From positions 17,323,553 to 17,387,552 of the forward strand of contig NC_082594.1 in assembly GCF_030936135.1 (NCBI RefSeq): DNA of 64,000 nt, read 5' to 3'. Source of the stretch: Gavia stellata. Taxonomy: Eukaryota > Chordata > Aves > Gaviiformes > Gaviidae. The notes under the pieces are model-generated. The model searched no databases, was not told where the DNA came from, and worked only from the letters and a program-made list of their open reading frames with translations. Each line of letters begins with the position of its first letter. Position 1 is the stretch's first letter. This document shows positions 37,592-50,900 of the stretch, in pieces. A program made the position numbers and the translations under genes.

Positions 37592-38820
37592 TTTTCACCG
37601 CTAAAGAGTTAATTTCTGTTCTCCAGTTAAACATAGATCTTCAGTGAATTCAGGTTTGTGTGCAACTTGGCTGCACCCTGTATTCTGACTAACGGAGAAT
37701 CTACTTGTAGTGTAACTATTGAAGCCATGCCTTATTAGAAAGATAAAGAAAAGGTTTGGAGAGAGACGGATATGAGTTTTACAATATTATACAAACTGCA
37801 AATCAGTGAAGCAGTGACTCCTCTCTCCAGACTCCACAGGGCTTAAATTAGATGTTCAGTAACTTCAAATCTGAAGTTAACAGAAATACAGAATAATTTA
37901 TGTACAAATTGTAAGTCAAGTGTTCCAGACTGTTTTTTTTAAAATAAATAGAACTTGCCATAAATAATTGGCACTCCATGGAGGCCAGAAAAGACTATTC
38001 AGTGGATGTGTAATGGTATCGTTTACTGGGATAGGATATTTTCAACTGATTCAGTTGACTCAGTCTTACTCTGTTCTACCTGAAGTGTACTATAATCCCA
38101 GATGAGCAGGCACATGAGGGTGCTTAAGAGCTGAGATAACTAGAAGTGTTGCCAAGCTGAAAGAAAGGACTTGTTCTGCCACAGGTTTTGGAAGTCTGCA
38201 GAATAAGGAGGCCTGTTCAGAGTATGAAGGGCTGGAGAGTACTTAGCTCCATGGCTGGCTGGCTGTTAACTGGTCCAGTACATGCCAATCCTCACCAGTC
38301 ACTGAGGACCCCATCAACTGCAGCTGTACCAACCAGTTTAAATTGCCAACTTTTTTGCTAGGATAATGAAATGAACTGCAAATATGGGGTGAAATGAACA
38401 GAGAATTTTCAGATCTAGATTTCTGGGAATAAAGGAATTAATTTCATATTAGAGATTATTTATTTTTGCCTGGTGACACTGTCTCAAAACAGAATTTTTC
38501 TCTCACTGGAAAGAGTTTAAAAAGTATTAATGAAATTATTTATAATACTGGGCTTGCATGTAAGTAGAGGACAAAACAATTTTGTTAAATTAGAAAAATT
38601 ACACTTGGTTTGCTTGCCAGGAATATGACAATTTTCAGGACTATATCTAATTAGAAAGGTTAGAAAAACAAAGGAGTTTGGTTTGGTCATCTTTCCATGA
38701 AATAAAAGCATAGTTTCTAACAGTCCAGACAGAATCATGTAAAAGATTGCAGTTCCTCACATTATGATTTTTTAGAATTTCTTTGATTTACACTGAACTA
38801 TTTGAAAAATTAGATTAATC

Positions 38821-38843
38821 TTTTTTTTTTTTTTTTTTTTTTT
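38821..38843. repeat. T23 homopolymer
   Basis: A 23-base uninterrupted T run. No retroposed sequence that would explain it as a minus-strand poly(A) tail is recognisable beside it. Confidence 0.85.
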
Positions 38844-40323
38844 AACCTTAGGTAACAATAAGGTTAGGTGATGATAATGCCTTGTGAAGAGCCACTTGAG
38901 TCAGGTTGTTTAGTGTCAGTGCAAACAGATAGAACTTTTACCCTTGCTTTTACCATTGTGGGAAAGAGCAGCTGTATATAGTTACGGAATTATCAGCTAA
39001 AAGCATGCTGCTAAAAGGCCAGCAAGACACTCTTGACTCTTTATGAATGTGAATGATCTTTCTTAAAGTCATCAGAATGTTTTTCTGGGCATCTGTGTAC
39101 TGTAGAGGCACATATTGAAATAAATATTGCTAGTATGTACAGATAAGTTAATGTAATCTCACAGCTCTAAGACTTTTTTTTTTATTTTACCATCACCCTT
39201 TCCCTTATATAAAAAATTGAGCCCTGTATCCACATGTGGCCATAACACTGGCTTCCTTGCATTTCCTCAGAATACAGTCTTAAAGTCCACAGACTGTCTC
39301 TGTCATTTTTAGAAATACTGGTGTGGCACAGCTCCAGCTTCCCTACCTAGTTCAGGTTGTTGGCTCAGTCCAGTGTAGATGAACTGACCTTTGCTGGTCT
39401 CCCATCACTCTTCTATCTGCAAGAAATTTCCCAGTTATGCCTAGAAGCACTCTGGCCTTCCGGTTCCTTCTCCAGAGTTCTATTCCTTTATCTGTTTTGT
39501 TTTCTATATACTGTGCTACACATGACCATACCACGTACCTGGATCCTAAAGGGTAAGAAGCTGCAAAAACACAAGCTTTGCTCCACATGAGCCTCTCCCA
39601 GCAAAGGGCTGTGGCTAGGTAGTCATCTTCCCTATGGAACAGGACTGACCAGCCTTCCTGTTTCTCAAAGTACAGATTTAGATCTTGGATCAGATCTGCT
39701 GCCCTAGGCTGTGGATCAGCCCAGTGTTTCTGAGGAGTAGCTATTAATAGTCTCTGACCTAAAAATAAAGTTTAAAAAGTTTTGGTCTTCAGTGAACAGA
39801 TTGGCAAAAGTGAATAAACGTGTTTTAATTTGAACATATTATCATGTTTAAACTTTTGTGTGTCTTGCATAAAAATTGTTAGTGTGGATTAGGGGATAAA
39901 ACTGTGTTGAAGACAATTTGCAGCTGTGTGACAAGAGACTGGTGCCATTTGATGTGAAAATCTGTAACTTTGAAATGTGGATCATATGAATTCACTCTTA
40001 GCCTTTCACAACGTTTGTAAACCTATGCAAGATGTATATTGTTACTATATTATGGGATCAAATGCACTGGTGTTAATCAAATGTACGTGTTTCAAATTCC
40101 TCCAGAATACGGGTATTTTAGATTGCTCTACACTGTACAGAAAATGTAGGCATGAAAATAAGTTCTGAATTCTTTTCAAGTGAGACAACATTTAAAAAGT
40201 TTTTTTTCAAAAAGTCACTTTTTGTAATATGTTATTTTCTTGTGCTGTACATACAGGTTTTTATGGCCAGATACTATGTATGACTCCTATTCCTGCTGAG
40301 ATTAAGTTTAATTTCTTTATTTC

Positions 40324-40329
40324 AATAAA
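40324..40329 (+). terminator. AASDHPPT: Distal polyadenylation signal AATAAA with GT-rich downstream element
   Basis: AATAAA is followed about 15 bases later by a strongly GT-rich tract (TTTTGTGTTTGTGTTCTG). This is the best-formed cleavage/polyadenylation context downstream of the gene and would give a 3.8-kb 3' UTR. Confidence 0.5.
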
Positions 40330-40567
40330 AAGTGGGTTATTTTGTGTTTGTGTTCTGATTTTGTGTTGCCTAATTGGAGTAGTGTGAGGTTTGATGCTTG
40401 TAGGAATATACATATTTTCAAATACAAGGGGACAGTGTTGCATAGTGGTACTTACACATGTAAGGAAATTTCTGAAGAATTTTTTTTGGAACTATGTTGT
40501 AGAACACAAAGGTTCTTCATGTTCTAGTAGGAGCTTATTCACATAAGAAAAAGCACTTTTTCTTGCA

Positions 40568-40591
40568 CAAGGGTTTTCTTCAAAACCCTTG
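40568..40591. repeat. Perfect 10-bp inverted repeat with 4-nt loop
   Basis: CAAGGGTTTT and AAAACCCTTG flank the loop CTTC, about 240 bases beyond the distal polyadenylation signal. Confidence 0.8.
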
Positions 40592-42936
40592 AAAATTGTT
40601 TTGAATTCGTAAGTGATGTAAACAGTAAGAAAATGGGTATTTCAGTTGAAATGCATCTTCGATCCTCCAACATCTAGAGGTACCTAGACACCTTTATTTC
40701 TACTTTACAAAGTAGTAAAGAAGCACTGTCATATAGCAAGGTGTTACAGAAGCTGCCCAGTAGCTGCCTTATAAAGACGCATTCTTCATACCACAAATAG
40801 AAAAGTATCTGCAATGAGCGTGTATAATATGTTAGGAAATAGTTTGCATCACTACTAACAACTGAATAATACATTTTAAAACTGCTTTTTTATGTTTGTA
40901 GGGGCTATGCCCAATAAGAGAAAGAATGGTTTGAGGCGTGGTGGATTGAGATGTTGTCACATCCAACTCGCTCTACATGTAAGTAATGAAATCTAGTTCT
41001 TTGAACTGAAGTAGGTGGGAGCTTCTAATGATTAAAGGTTTTATCCAGTGGCTATTGCAAAACACATGAGCAATCATGGCAATAGGGTACAAAACCCCAG
41101 ACTTTTTATTCTGTTGCAAAGGTCTTATTCAAATGCTAATTTCAGACTTTGATTTCTTGTTGGCTGCTAGGAATCTTACTGGGTAGTAACCCTGCCTGTG
41201 TCAGCCTATAACCTGCTAATCAAATTTGTTTCTGGAAAGGGGTTATGTTTTCCTTATGCTGAGGAGGATTCTGGAGGAGTTTATACCTTTTAGTCAAAGT
41301 TGTAATCCTCTGAATAAAGGATTTTAAGTCATTGGTTTGCAGATGTGTTCAAGGCAAGTGCACTATCTACCAATCTGCCACAAAAAAAAAAAGGTGTAGG
41401 TACTACTGAAGGCAAGGATTTATTTTTTTTTAATGTTCCAATCTTAGAAATGCTGTGTGTTAAGTGTACTTAAAAGGTTTGCCAGACTGCTTGTCAGATA
41501 TGTTTTAGGGATTTAGGGGTGCCTATTGAACATCCTGCGCAGGCTTAGGGCAGGAAGCTACCACCAAGGTTCCCAGCAGAAGCAAGATGCAGTGCCAGAC
41601 TTATATATGCAATACCAGAACCTGGAAGGACTGATGGAGCTTTGGTAAATGGTAATGTTCTTACAAATGGCAAAGCACTAAAAGGGTTGGGTGGGTTTTT
41701 TTTCAGGTTTATACTTTTAAGTTTTGATAGCTATGTTGTAGATGTATAAATGTCCCATTCTAGATTTGTTTATTACCCCCTTAAGTTATTCAGGCATTTA
41801 AGTCTCATCAGATATTCCACAAGGGCCACTGAGGTTTTGATTGCTTTAAGATTTGAGGACTTAGCTCAGTGTCATTGCTGTTGACAAACTTGCCTTTTTT
41901 GTAAAGCACTAGAACAAGCTGATGCATCAATTCCATCCTGTTTCTGCATGTGTCGGTATGGCTTGTGCTCTGCCCTCGGTACCACAGGACCTCCAACACA
42001 TCTGCCTGAGGTACCTTTTGCTGCAACAGCTTTTAATGGGCTAGTGCCAGCATGCTGAAAATTCCTGCTGGCAGGTTTTTGTCCCTGAGCTGACAAGAAA
42101 ATGTTTTACTATCATTACCAAAAACTGGTATAATATTTCCCTAGTAATTAATGGAAAAGATGAGTAAAGGAATTATGTGTTAAGACTTTAATGTTGTACT
42201 GCAAACAATAAGGTGAAATAAATGTAAAAGACAAGTTGAAAGTGTATTTTAACTCACAAAGAGAAGTTCTTAGTTCTGCTTTGCTCTAAGGTCTCAAAGC
42301 AGCTGAAATTATTTCAATCCTTTTATTTGGGTTTCTCTTTTTTCCATCAAGGTTAAATAGCAGTATCTATATTACACACTTCCAAAGTTCCTGTTAAGAT
42401 TTTCCAACTATCATCTAGTGAGTTTCTCTTGTCACAGTAGTTTAATGTTTCCAGCCTTGGTTCAGTGTTCTAAAAAATTGCTTTCCTTTAATCTTGAAAT
42501 AGGCTGAATTTCACTCAAGTAGCTGGTCACATCCATTTTATCCATGGGAATCTGACCAGAGGCCGAAAGCAGGAGCTTGGACTGCCCCCAAATTCCCATC
42601 CTCCTGCTTGATCATGCCCTGTGCATCCAGGACCCTCTGTGCCTGCAGAAACTGTTAGCTGCCCAGGCAGGGCGTGTTTGTAGTCCTTCCCATTGATACA
42701 GCAGTGCTAAGGGATGGCAAAGGCTGCAGTTGGACGGTGCGTCTCAGATGTTCTCATAAAAATACATCATCAGACACAAGAGCTTGACAGAGTGGAGCTC
42801 TTCATCCAACCTGCTGCTGCTTGAACAGCCAGGGGTTATTCAGTAACTCAGTGTGGCCCTGTTTTGGTCTGAGGCGGGGAATACATGTTCCTGTTGTAAT
42901 GGCTCTTAAGATTTCTTGAATTAACTCACTCAACTG

Positions 42937-42961
42937 AGTGATGTCACAACTTGACATCACT
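42937..42961. repeat. Perfect 10-bp inverted repeat carrying two CRE-like boxes
   Basis: AGTGATGTCA and TGACATCACT flank the 5-nt loop CAACT. Each arm contains TGATGTCA or its complement, one base from the cAMP-response element TGACGTCA. Confidence 0.8.
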
Positions 42962-43347
42962 GAATATTAAACTCTCAGTTGCATGACTGATAATTAGTTT
43001 TGATTTTTTTTCCAGTGTTGAAGCTAATGCTTCTGCCCCATGAATTTACTAATGGCTGTTCTCATCACTGTTGGCAATTTTTGCCATAATAGCAACGTAC
43101 TGCTGGTTTTGGCTTTAAGGCATCATAGATGGCAATCCTAATAACCAGTGCAGAAGGGACTGCAGTGTTGAAGAAGTGCAAAAAGACTAACAAAAGTATA
43201 AATGATCATTATAAATATGATTACAGATTTTATTTATGCATGATACATATTGTGTGCTGTATACGTAATGTATTCACAATGTCATGTATTATCTGTTATA
43301 TAAGAACTTTATACATTTATTATATATTTATACATGTAGACTTACAG

Positions 43348-43371
43348 ATATATATATACACACACACACAC
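43348..43371. repeat. (TA)n(CA)n microsatellite
   Basis: A short TA run followed by a pure CA run. Confidence 0.85.
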
Positions 43372-44729
43372 TGTATGGAGTTTCAGTTAAGGATAGACCT
43401 GTGTTTTCCTCTGCAGTTTGTATAGGTGTAAGTACCTACATGTAGTTAAAAAAATGCCTTTGTTATTTTTCATTGTAGAGTGGAGTTCGATATATTTAAA
43501 TGACTACCTATTAAAATTGCTTTGAGTTTGCATTTGAAACAGCACACAGGCAAAAATCTGAAAATACTACCTTGGAAAGTGGTGAGTGGGTTCTCAGCCT
43601 GTGTATCAGCTGATTTTATGATGTGCTACTCATCCTCATTGAGGGCTTTTGTGAAAGTTACAGTGAACTGCATGTTCAGTGAGGTCACTGGTCTCTTTGT
43701 AAGAGAAGTGGAATTTTCCTGCATGTATTAAGTTCAAACACTGTCTACTGAACACAGTAATATTCTCAGTGTTTACTACCTACATAAAAGCATTTTGTTA
43801 ATCTTGTGACAGTTGTGATCTACAATTAATTAGCTACCTGTACAACATCAGGAAAATGTATTGGATTAATTTTGTATAGTAAAATTGTGTGTGGGTAAAG
43901 CTTGTACTTCAGTTCTGTATTTGCTTATACCATAATTAAAATTCTCGTGCAAGTGAAAACAACATAGTACAAAGAGACTGATCTTTCTGATATCATTGCT
44001 TCTGCCTAATTGCTTGTTAGGGTCTTTAAATAATTGTCCGTGTTAATTTAGGACGTTTTCCCTGAAGTGCAGTAGGATATTTATTTGCATTTAAACTGGG
44101 ACAGTCAGGCAGCTCCTACTTGCAGAAATCATTATTATCTCTCAGTCACCTTTCAGGATAAAAAGAGACAATAGCTAACTGCTCATTGCAGTGAAAGCAC
44201 ATTGGTTTCAGTTTGCTTGGGTAAAGTCAGATATGCTGGCCATAGAGCTATGTAACATTGGTCATGTAAATTCCTTTAAGTAATCAGAAAATAAGTTTAT
44301 CTTCTGAGACGAGTCTTCAGTTAAAAGAGGGACTAAAGTACTGTCATATGAAGGCAATAATTTGTGCCAGAGTGAAGGGCTGCTGAAATAGTGAAGAAAC
44401 CTTGTATGTGCCAGGAATTTTGAAATATATCTGATTTATTTATAAAAGTCAGTTTTGGGACTTCTGAAACAATGTGATACAATGATTATGGTTTTTTGTT
44501 TAGTTTTTGTGGCATGACAACAGTTTGAGTGCAGCATTGATTGAGTTGTTGAGTTTGTATAAACAGCTTTTAAAAGGGAAACAAAAATGCAGTTGCATTA
44601 AAGTTTAGATGTGTTAATGCAAATATACCTGTTTCAGCCACACAGTGTGTTTTAACTCATTTGTTCTTAGACTACAGTCAGTTCATGACTGACAGGTGTA
44701 TCACGGATTTGCTATGGATATGTAGCACA

Positions 44730-44770
44730 CGTATACATATATACATTTTATATATATATGATATACACAT
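44730..44770. repeat. TA-rich low-complexity repeat
   Basis: Imperfect TA/CA alternation (GTATACATATATACATTT, then TATATATATATGATATACAC). Confidence 0.75.
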
Positions 44771-46324
44771 AATCAGCTTTAAAAGAACTAGAAATTGACC
44801 CCATCTTTATTAACTCAATAACTGGGAAGTGCAAGAAAAGAGCTTCAAGAGCAAGTAACAAAAATGGTACAAATACCAAATGGCTGATGCAAGAGACAAT
44901 TTCAGTCTCGGCAGTGGGGGAAATTAAAAACAGTACCTTGAACAAATAGGGGAAGGAGCAGATTAAGACATAAATTTCTTTATCTGTTGGAAGATTTGAT
45001 TGAAAATACATGAATTAAAAAATGTGAAAAGGAGTGAATATAGTTAAATAGCCATTTTTTTCTGTGTCATTTAATGATTGACACTTTGTATGAGGGAAGT
45101 TAACAACAGAAACACAAGAAATAAGACTGCATTGAATTTGTTTTGCTTTAGCCCATAGGTCTTAAGGGCTTTTCTAGCTCGATATCCAGTGTGACAGAGG
45201 AAAATCTGTGGTATATTTAGAGTGCATGTTTGAAATATGTTTGAGTTTTTCATGGGTCTTCAAAAGAAGAGTCCAGATGCAACTGTTTCAGAAAGCAAAT
45301 GCTTCTGAAAAAGACTTTTGACGTTGTGGGTTGGCAGGTAGCAAAACACCTGTTAATTAGAAAATCTGGTGAGCATGTCACAGCCAAATAACTACTGTGT
45401 GCTCCGTCCTGCTTTGAAGAGGTGATTTCATGGTCTTAGTGTAAGGCAAAGACCAGAAATGCTGCCTACCTCTTCTCCACCACTTAGCAGTACAGGTCCT
45501 CCGGGACAGACACAAACTTACTCTTGGTGTCAATAAAAGAACATTATTGGTAACAGAATGATCAAGAGCATAAGTTTTAACAAAAACCTGAATCTAAACA
45601 CCTGTGAACATCCTGAGGTGCTAAGGATGGATGTCTGTTAGCTTTTATGTGCCTGCTTGAAATGATTCCCTGGCTCTAAGGAATCTGATTTCAACCGCGG
45701 GACACCGAGTCAGATGTTTGTCCATTACAGTACACAAGGCTTCCCTCCTGAGCTTCAGGAGCATCTCTGAGAGCTCTGATTACCCAGGCAAAATTGGTAA
45801 GAGAAGTGAGGCAGGCCAAGGACTGCAAACCAGCCTGGCACCCGAGCTGGCATCAAACAAGACTTTGGAAGAAGCAGCTTTACTCTTAAGGTAAGTACAG
45901 GGCAGCTAAAACCCGATCTGTGTAGAATGGTTTATAATGTAATTTTTGTGGTGAAAACAATTGTTCTAAGGTTTATAGATTCTAAAATAAGACTCCAGTC
46001 TGTCTTTTTTTTCCTTAAGGAAAATAAAAACATGTGCTTTCTATTAGACACAGTACAGGACAACGGCGCAGCTGGGAGGTAAGAGTTAAGGAGTCTTCCG
46101 ATTCTGGTGGTAAAATATTTTTCTCCCTTCTTCCAGCTTCCAAAGTGTAACATTTCTGTATCTCTAACATACATTTTCTTGTAATTTTATGTATGACTTT
46201 TTATTTATTTTTCAGGTCTAAAATGGCCTTACTTCTATTTTAATCAAGAAAGAACATATGGTTATGTTTTAACTGCATACCAGCTAATATAAAAGTGTAA
46301 TTTAGAATTAGCCTCTGCCTGTTG

Positions 46325-46515
46325 ACTGTATTTCTGTGCAACCATAATAAAATCACTTCTTGATGCCTCTGTTTCCCCTCTGTCTGCATATCATCAGCTG
46401 AAACTGCAAGCCCCTTTTGAGAAAGAAACTGTCTCCCAGTACTTCATAAAATGGAGGCCTGGTCTCAGCTGGAGCCTCTTTGCATTACTCTTAAACAAAT
46501 AATACAGAAATAATT
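46325..46515 (+). repeat. Ancient amniote SINE/LINE tail (MIR or CORE-SINE type)
   Basis: The ordered blocks GCCTCTGTTTCCCCTCTGTC, then CTGCAAGCCCCTTTTGAG, GAAACTGTCTCCCAGTACTT, and AATGGAGGCCTGGTCTCAGC, ending in AAACAAATAATACAG, follow the 3' half of old amniote CORE-type SINEs. In those the equivalent text runs from a CAGTTTCCCC block through a GGTCCTGGTC block to an AAATAATAA tail. It is highly diverged; family assignment is from memory. Confidence 0.5.
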
Positions 46516-47839
46516 GAATCCTACCAATGACAAACCTAATAATCCAACAGCAGCTCCTTCGAACTCAGACGATGCTGTTCTTGTACATGGGGGATGATCA
46601 CGAGTCATTGTGCTGATACAAGACAGACTTGGCTGTTTGACTGCCAATACACTAAAGAGATGGTCATAGACCTTGGGTGGCTCCTGTGAAGGGAGACGTC
46701 ACTGTTAGGCTTTTCCACCTCGGCATGTTGCGTTTCTCTGCCTAACCTATAGGTGGTTTTCGGTTGAAATTTCTAGCTGGTTTCAGGCCTGCCTACTCCT
46801 CCATTTGAATTAATAAGTCTGTAATAGAATTACAGAATATCTACACCAGAAATGTTTATACAGCAGGCAGCATGCCAAAGACTTGACAATACCATAATTA
46901 AATCTGAGTGTATGTATGAACTAAAAGATAATTCAGTTGTGCTTAGGGTATATGTCTCTGCTCACCATACTTCCCTGCTTAACTTACAACTTCTTGGCCA
47001 GAATATTTTTATCTTCTGCAGGCTGAGGTCTCTTTTGTGATGCTGATTACATCCCAAGCCAATTCACAAATACTGTATAATCACAGCACTCTCCTCCTCC
47101 TCTTCATGTTCTTTTACCCATTCCAGTTTAATTTCCCTCTATGGGGTACAGAGTCTGAGTCCCTCTTGCAGTGGAGATTGTCCTTCCCATGTCTGCAAAG
47201 CCATTCAGTGCAATGAACTCCAATTTTGCATGAGTGTAATTGAATACCTGCAACGTGAGTCTCTGGGTTTGGTTTTGGGTTTTTTTCCTCACCTTTCTTA
47301 TTTCCCTTTTCTCCTTCTCAGTTCCTTTTTTCTCCTGATACACTTTCATCTTCTCCAATCTAAAGCCCCTTCTATTTTTCCTGATCCAATAAATCCACAT
47401 TTTACTTCCCAGGTTGCTCCCTCCTCCTCTTCTTTTCTGCTACATAGCCCTTAAATCTCTCCTCAAATGATATGCTCTTTCTGAGGCCATTTTGTTTTTT
47501 TTTTCCTTTTTTCCATGCCTACATTTTCTCTGATATATCCCTTTGTCCTCATCAATCTCAGAAAAGGCCACCATGTGCTAGCTACAGAGGTGGGGAAGGC
47601 ACATCCAGTTAGACTGGCTCAAGCTACCCTGTGACGCTGTTTTCAGGCAGCAGTACGCTCATCCAGGTTCTTGCAGAGATGATGCCCACTCTTTTTGAAC
47701 AGCAGAGTCACAATAGGGTTATGTTGCTACTTTGGTTCATTAAGGATCTTCACTGTATCCTTGTGATGCCGGACCTGACATTATAACAAGACAAGAAAAG
47801 TGTCTGGGTTTGTGCCACATGGGTCTCACCGGCATTGTT

Positions 47840-47960
47840 TTCCCCTTTACATGGGACCTTCAGCAAGTCATCAATGCGCTTGCTTTCTCACTTGTAAAAT
47901 GGGGTGATACGTTTCTGTTATCCAGTGGTTTGCATTGTTTAGTGTCTCAAAGCCCTTGGA
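47840..47960 (+). repeat. MIR-like ancient SINE relic
   Basis: GGGACCTTCAGCAAGTCATC, then TTGCTTTCTCACTTGTAAAA and TGGGGTGATACGTTTCTG reproduce the MIR order (TGACCTTGGGCAAGTCAC, then a CTCAGTTTCCTCATCTGT block, then AAAATGGGGATAATA). Orientation is forward. Confidence 0.6.
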
Positions 47961-50900
47961 TTCAAGCTTTTACAGAGATGAAAAATACTGAAAAATTGTT
48001 ACTCCAGTTGGGTCTATGCATTTTGGAAAGACATCAGTGGATTTTGGAGGCTTTAATAGCTTTAATGTTCAAGCAGAAATCAGCATAATCCACTGTGAAG
48101 GTTCCTGAGTGCATCCACACATACTGCCAGCAGATTAGCTTTTAGCTATAGGCTATGCCCGGATGGATTTAGATGCCAGCCTACCACTTTCTTTACATCT
48201 TGAAGCCCAGGTAGAGCCAAGGAGTCAACTACATGGCCTCTGTGGTGCGTTACGGCTCTGCCCCTTCTTTGGACCTTCCATCGCAGGCATCCATCCTATC
48301 ATCCTTCCATCCCTGTGTCCGGTTCTTACAATTAGCTGTGAGTGAATAAGGCAGTTCCTGGGTCTGACAGACTTTATAACATCTGTCATCAGATAACATT
48401 GAAGCTGGTCTTGAATCAATTAAAACAAAAATGTTCAAATCATCAGTTTGATGGAAATGGTGAAATCACAGACAAGACAGTTATGCCTCCTCATTGAGAT
48501 GGTTGATACTAGCCAAAAGGCTGCAAAAAACAGGTACCCTGCCAAAACACTTCAAAAAGTAGGTACCCCAACAGTGTGCTAAGTCAAAAAAGAGAACTGC
48601 TTTCCAAGGTATGTGTGAACAGTCTGACTGCAACTGGAGCTTTTGATGAGATCATTTGGTGTAAGGAGTGCATAAAGTCTAATTTTTATTCATAAGATAT
48701 TTTGAAATTTGTCAGGATAGAATAATTTCTCAGAGGTATCAAAATGTAGTAGATAGCTAAAGGGCATACTACTAGGCTGTAGTACTTGGATAAATGTTCA
48801 TTTAATGTGATAAATGAATAGTTTTATGTTAGCTTAATGCTTTCAAAAGATTGTTTTATATTGTAACTGCTTATTAATGATTTATGTTACACATCACAGG
48901 AACAAAAACAGTGACTAGCTTAATTATGCATAAAAAGTAAAATGCTTATGATTTTATTATTTTTCTGCAGTAAAGAATAAGTTTTCTATTATTTTCCCAT
49001 GAGAATAGTCTCTCCAATAAATACAAACTGAACTTTTGCTTCTCTTCCATCTTTGTCCAACAGAATTATTAGGTCCAAATCACTCTGTGATAAGGGATTG
49101 TGTATCTGGATATTGACCTTCTGGCAACAGACTTGCATTGGACAATGAACAGAGCTGTAATCAAAGCAGAATTTAAAAGGTTATTTCTAACTTCAAAAGC
49201 CACAGTCTGTTAATATGTAATCAGTTTGCTACTTCTCTTCCACCGGACGTGCAAGATACGTGTGGAAGTTGTACGGAGTGAAAAAGCTTATGATTGTGGG
49301 AATGGGCATGACACAATCTAGAAGAAAACCTTTGAGGCAGTTCATTGACAGACGTTTTGATGGGTCTTAAATATCTTCGGGAGGGCTCAAAAAGATCTCA
49401 GCCCCTCAGAGCTGCCACATCCAAAAGCTGGATGCATGAGCTTGTGAAGAGAATCCACAACCCAGAAGTAGGTGCCTGAATTACCTTTACACAGAGCAGT
49501 GAGGGTTATGTGCTTTAAATAATGTTCTCAGTAGTAGACATTTTGGGCCCAGATGGACATTATAAACTGTGAAAGAAGCAGCAGTATCTTCTCATCCCTG
49601 CAGGATGGACAACAGGGCAGTGTATCAGCTGGAATTCCAGCATTGTAGGTGACAAAGCCCAACAAGCAGAGACCCTAGACCTCTTCTGCCTGCAACCATT
49701 TGACAAATAGGAGAAGTAGAGGCAAGACAGAACATCCCAGGGCATGCTGGGCGCCCCCTGAATCTCATCAACTGCTTTAGTTAACGGGATGATGTTTTTA
49801 AAATTCTGTATTATGTTAATGTTGTATTATGTTAATTTTGTAATATGTGAAATTTTTTTATTCTTAATGTTATGTTTGACTGGGGAAGGAAGATGTAATA
49901 AGTGCTGCCTTTACTGAGCTCTGGTAAAAGCTGGCCAGTGTGTTATGCAGAGACCATGTTATGCGGTGGTAACCAGTGAGAAACAGACCTCAGTCTCTGC
50001 AATGGCTCAAGGTGTCTCCAGTGACGGAGGCAAAATTGAATTTTGACACAGAGAGGATGAAAACAATATCACTGGAATGCACTAACTCTGCTAGAAAATA
50101 CATCATTGCCATCTGGGGAAGGTGAGATGAAGGGAATGTGATTAACCTCTGCTTCCCTCCCTTTATTCTGCTACTTGTCTAATACAAAGCACTTTACCTT
50201 CAGACCTTCTCCCTCCATTTCAGGGTGGGACACAGACAGTGACTGGGCGAGGGCTGAGCTGGATATGCAGCAGAGTGGCCCCCCCATCTGTCACCAGGGC
50301 TGGAGAAGTCATTCAGACAGAATCACACAAAAGCGCTGTCTACCCCTGCTTGTATGTTAGCAATGATAGCTGGCTCACCTACCCATACCTAAAGGCAGCT
50401 GGGCTTTGGGTAATCACTGAGCAGTGCTGCAGCCAGGCAGACAGGAGCATCTGGAAAACCTGATATGCACATGGGATCAAGAGCTTGTGTCAGCAGTTGG
50501 TGCTGGACATTCCTACAACTGCCTTACTGTCCTATATTTAAAGGATCAGCATCCAGGTTAGCCTGTGGCTAGTTTCTTCCTCCTACCTGAATGCGGGAAA
50601 GGAGAGAATTAGATAGAGCAGGCAGAGCGATGTGGAATAAGCAGGTGCCTAAAGATGTCCTGTAGTCTTTTGCACAACAGCATCTGATTGACAGATGGGC
50701 CAGGAAAGAGTCAGACCCAAGTGTGTGAGCTGCAGTGTTACATGGGCGCAGATGAGACTTTCTCCTGGTTGATTCCAGGCACAGGAAAGCTCCAGCAAAG
50801 AATCAGAAACCAGAGTTCATTCATAAGCTGCTTTTTTCACTCTGTGACTTGTCTCAGCTGCAAAAAGGAGAAACAATTTTAAAACTGAACCTAGGCTTCT

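Larger units (their letters stand above)
36524..40345 (+). other. AASDHPPT: AASDHPPT 3' UTR region (inferred extent)
   Basis: AT-rich sequence following the stop codon with no coding potential. It contains a 23-base T tract (38821-38843), a 19-bp tandem duplication (37556-37591) and several AATAAA hexamers. How far the mature transcript extends depends on which polyadenylation signal is used. Confidence 0.5.
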
